NCBI GenBank assembly: GCA_963826035.1
Contig: CAWGVZ010000010.1
Location: forward strand, 1,984,001 to 2,048,000
Reading direction: 5' to 3'
Origin: Actinophytocola sp963826035
Lineage (GTDB): Bacteria; Actinomycetota; Actinomycetes; Mycobacteriales; Pseudonocardiaceae
DNA length: 64,000 nt
The translations under genes were made by a program, and so were the position numbers. Shown in pieces: positions 63,872 through 64,000 of the stretch. Below the pieces are notes generated by a model. It saw only the letters and a list, made by a program, of their open reading frames with translations, had not been told where the DNA came from and did no database searches. Every line of letters starts with the position of its first letter. The first letter of the stretch is position 1.

Positions 63872-63957
63872 ATGTTAGTACGATCATAATCTAAATCCGC
63901 CGAAACCCTTGCCGCCGGGCTCGCGCCGTGCCTATGGTAGTATGGTCGTAATCCAAA
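63872..63957. promoter_or_regulatory. Two direct-repeat TetR boxes in the divergent promoter region
   Basis: Boxes at 63872-63895 and 63934-63957 share ATGKTAGTAYGRTCRTAATC followed by YAAA (19 of 24 identical), 62 bases apart. One lies 29 bases before the TetR start and the other 16 before the divergent gene, so each promoter has its own site. Confidence 0.65.
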
Positions 63958-63972
63958 AGGACGGGAACCACG

Positions 63973-64000
63973 ATGACAACCTCTCGGCCGGTGGCGCTCG
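63973..64000 (+). CDS. Start of a divergent gene, truncated by the window edge
   Basis: ATG 63973 follows AAGGACGGG and opens MTTSRPVAL before the window ends. Position downstream of a TetR box suggests it is the TetR target, often an oxidoreductase or exporter, but nine residues do not identify it. Confidence 0.5.

Overview
This is a high-GC actinomycete chromosome segment, most likely from a Pseudonocardiaceae-type organism. That is an inference from four things: very GC-rich codon use; many GTG starts and 1- or 4-base gene overlaps; XRE/DUF397 pairs and AfsR/SARP-type regulators; and dispersed intergenic stem-loops with a conserved GGCGTCG loop. No phage or conjugative module is visible. 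It is an accessory-rich region dominated by regulator/target pairs.

Layout. 1-4.3 kb: a PLP decarboxylase, an AraC regulator, a small unknown protein, a lipoprotein, a repeat cluster and two gene remnants (alpha/beta hydrolase tail, ECF sigma factor). 4.4-11.5 kb: a SARP-NB-ARC-TPR regulator, a DJ-1/AraC regulator, and two divergent regulator/target pairs (MarR with a monooxygenase, TetR with an MFS exporter), each with a palindromic operator. 11.6-15.7 kb: a three-gene WXG100-like cassette and two back-to-back XRE regulator loci, one with a DUF397 partner. 16-20.8 kb: a sensor kinase, a pseudo-kinase and a LuxR-type regulator, then a lipoprotein and a LexA paralogue. 20.8-26.8 kb: a secreted-protein gene split by an IS5-type element, a giant NHL-repeat surface protein, a RibD/DHFR-like reductase and a MITE sharing the IS ends. 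26.8-32.4 kb: a cyclase, a TPP enzyme, an ICL/PEPM-family enzyme, an ArsR regulator, a flavin/F420 oxidoreductase and a nucleoside deaminase. 32.4-35.3 kb: the most unusual locus, described below. 35.3-37.4 kb: two methyltransferases and a MerR regulator. 37.4-42.7 kb: two GH18 chitinases and a divergent beta-helix protein with DasR-type operators between them. 42.7-51.5 kb: a co-directional run encoding J-like, GrpE-like, Hsp70, TPR-TM and kinase-NB-ARC-TPR proteins. 51.6-57.6 kb: an ABC pair with TetR, and MarR with a heterodimeric ABC exporter. 57.8-61 kb: a GH106-like glycosidase. 61.1-62.7 kb: an inverted-repeat-bounded, decayed DUF222/HNH element. 62.8-64 kb: a small membrane protein, a TetR regulator and the start of a divergent gene.

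Two loci look like candidate systems. (1) At 32.6-35.3 kb a tRNA-Lys-like gene is complete except for a 60-nt structured insertion in its anticodon loop. It lies in the 5' leader of a 717-aa TerD-like protein gene. It is preceded by a promoter, a possible 24-codon leader peptide, a hairpin and a terminator-like hairpin. A 19-mer from the insertion recurs beyond the far end of the protein gene. (2) The 42.7-51.5 kb run appears to be a dedicated membrane-associated J/GrpE/Hsp70 machine joined to a Ser/Thr-kinase/STAND fusion.

All calls come from reading the sequence. No similarity search or folding program was run, and family names are given from memory.
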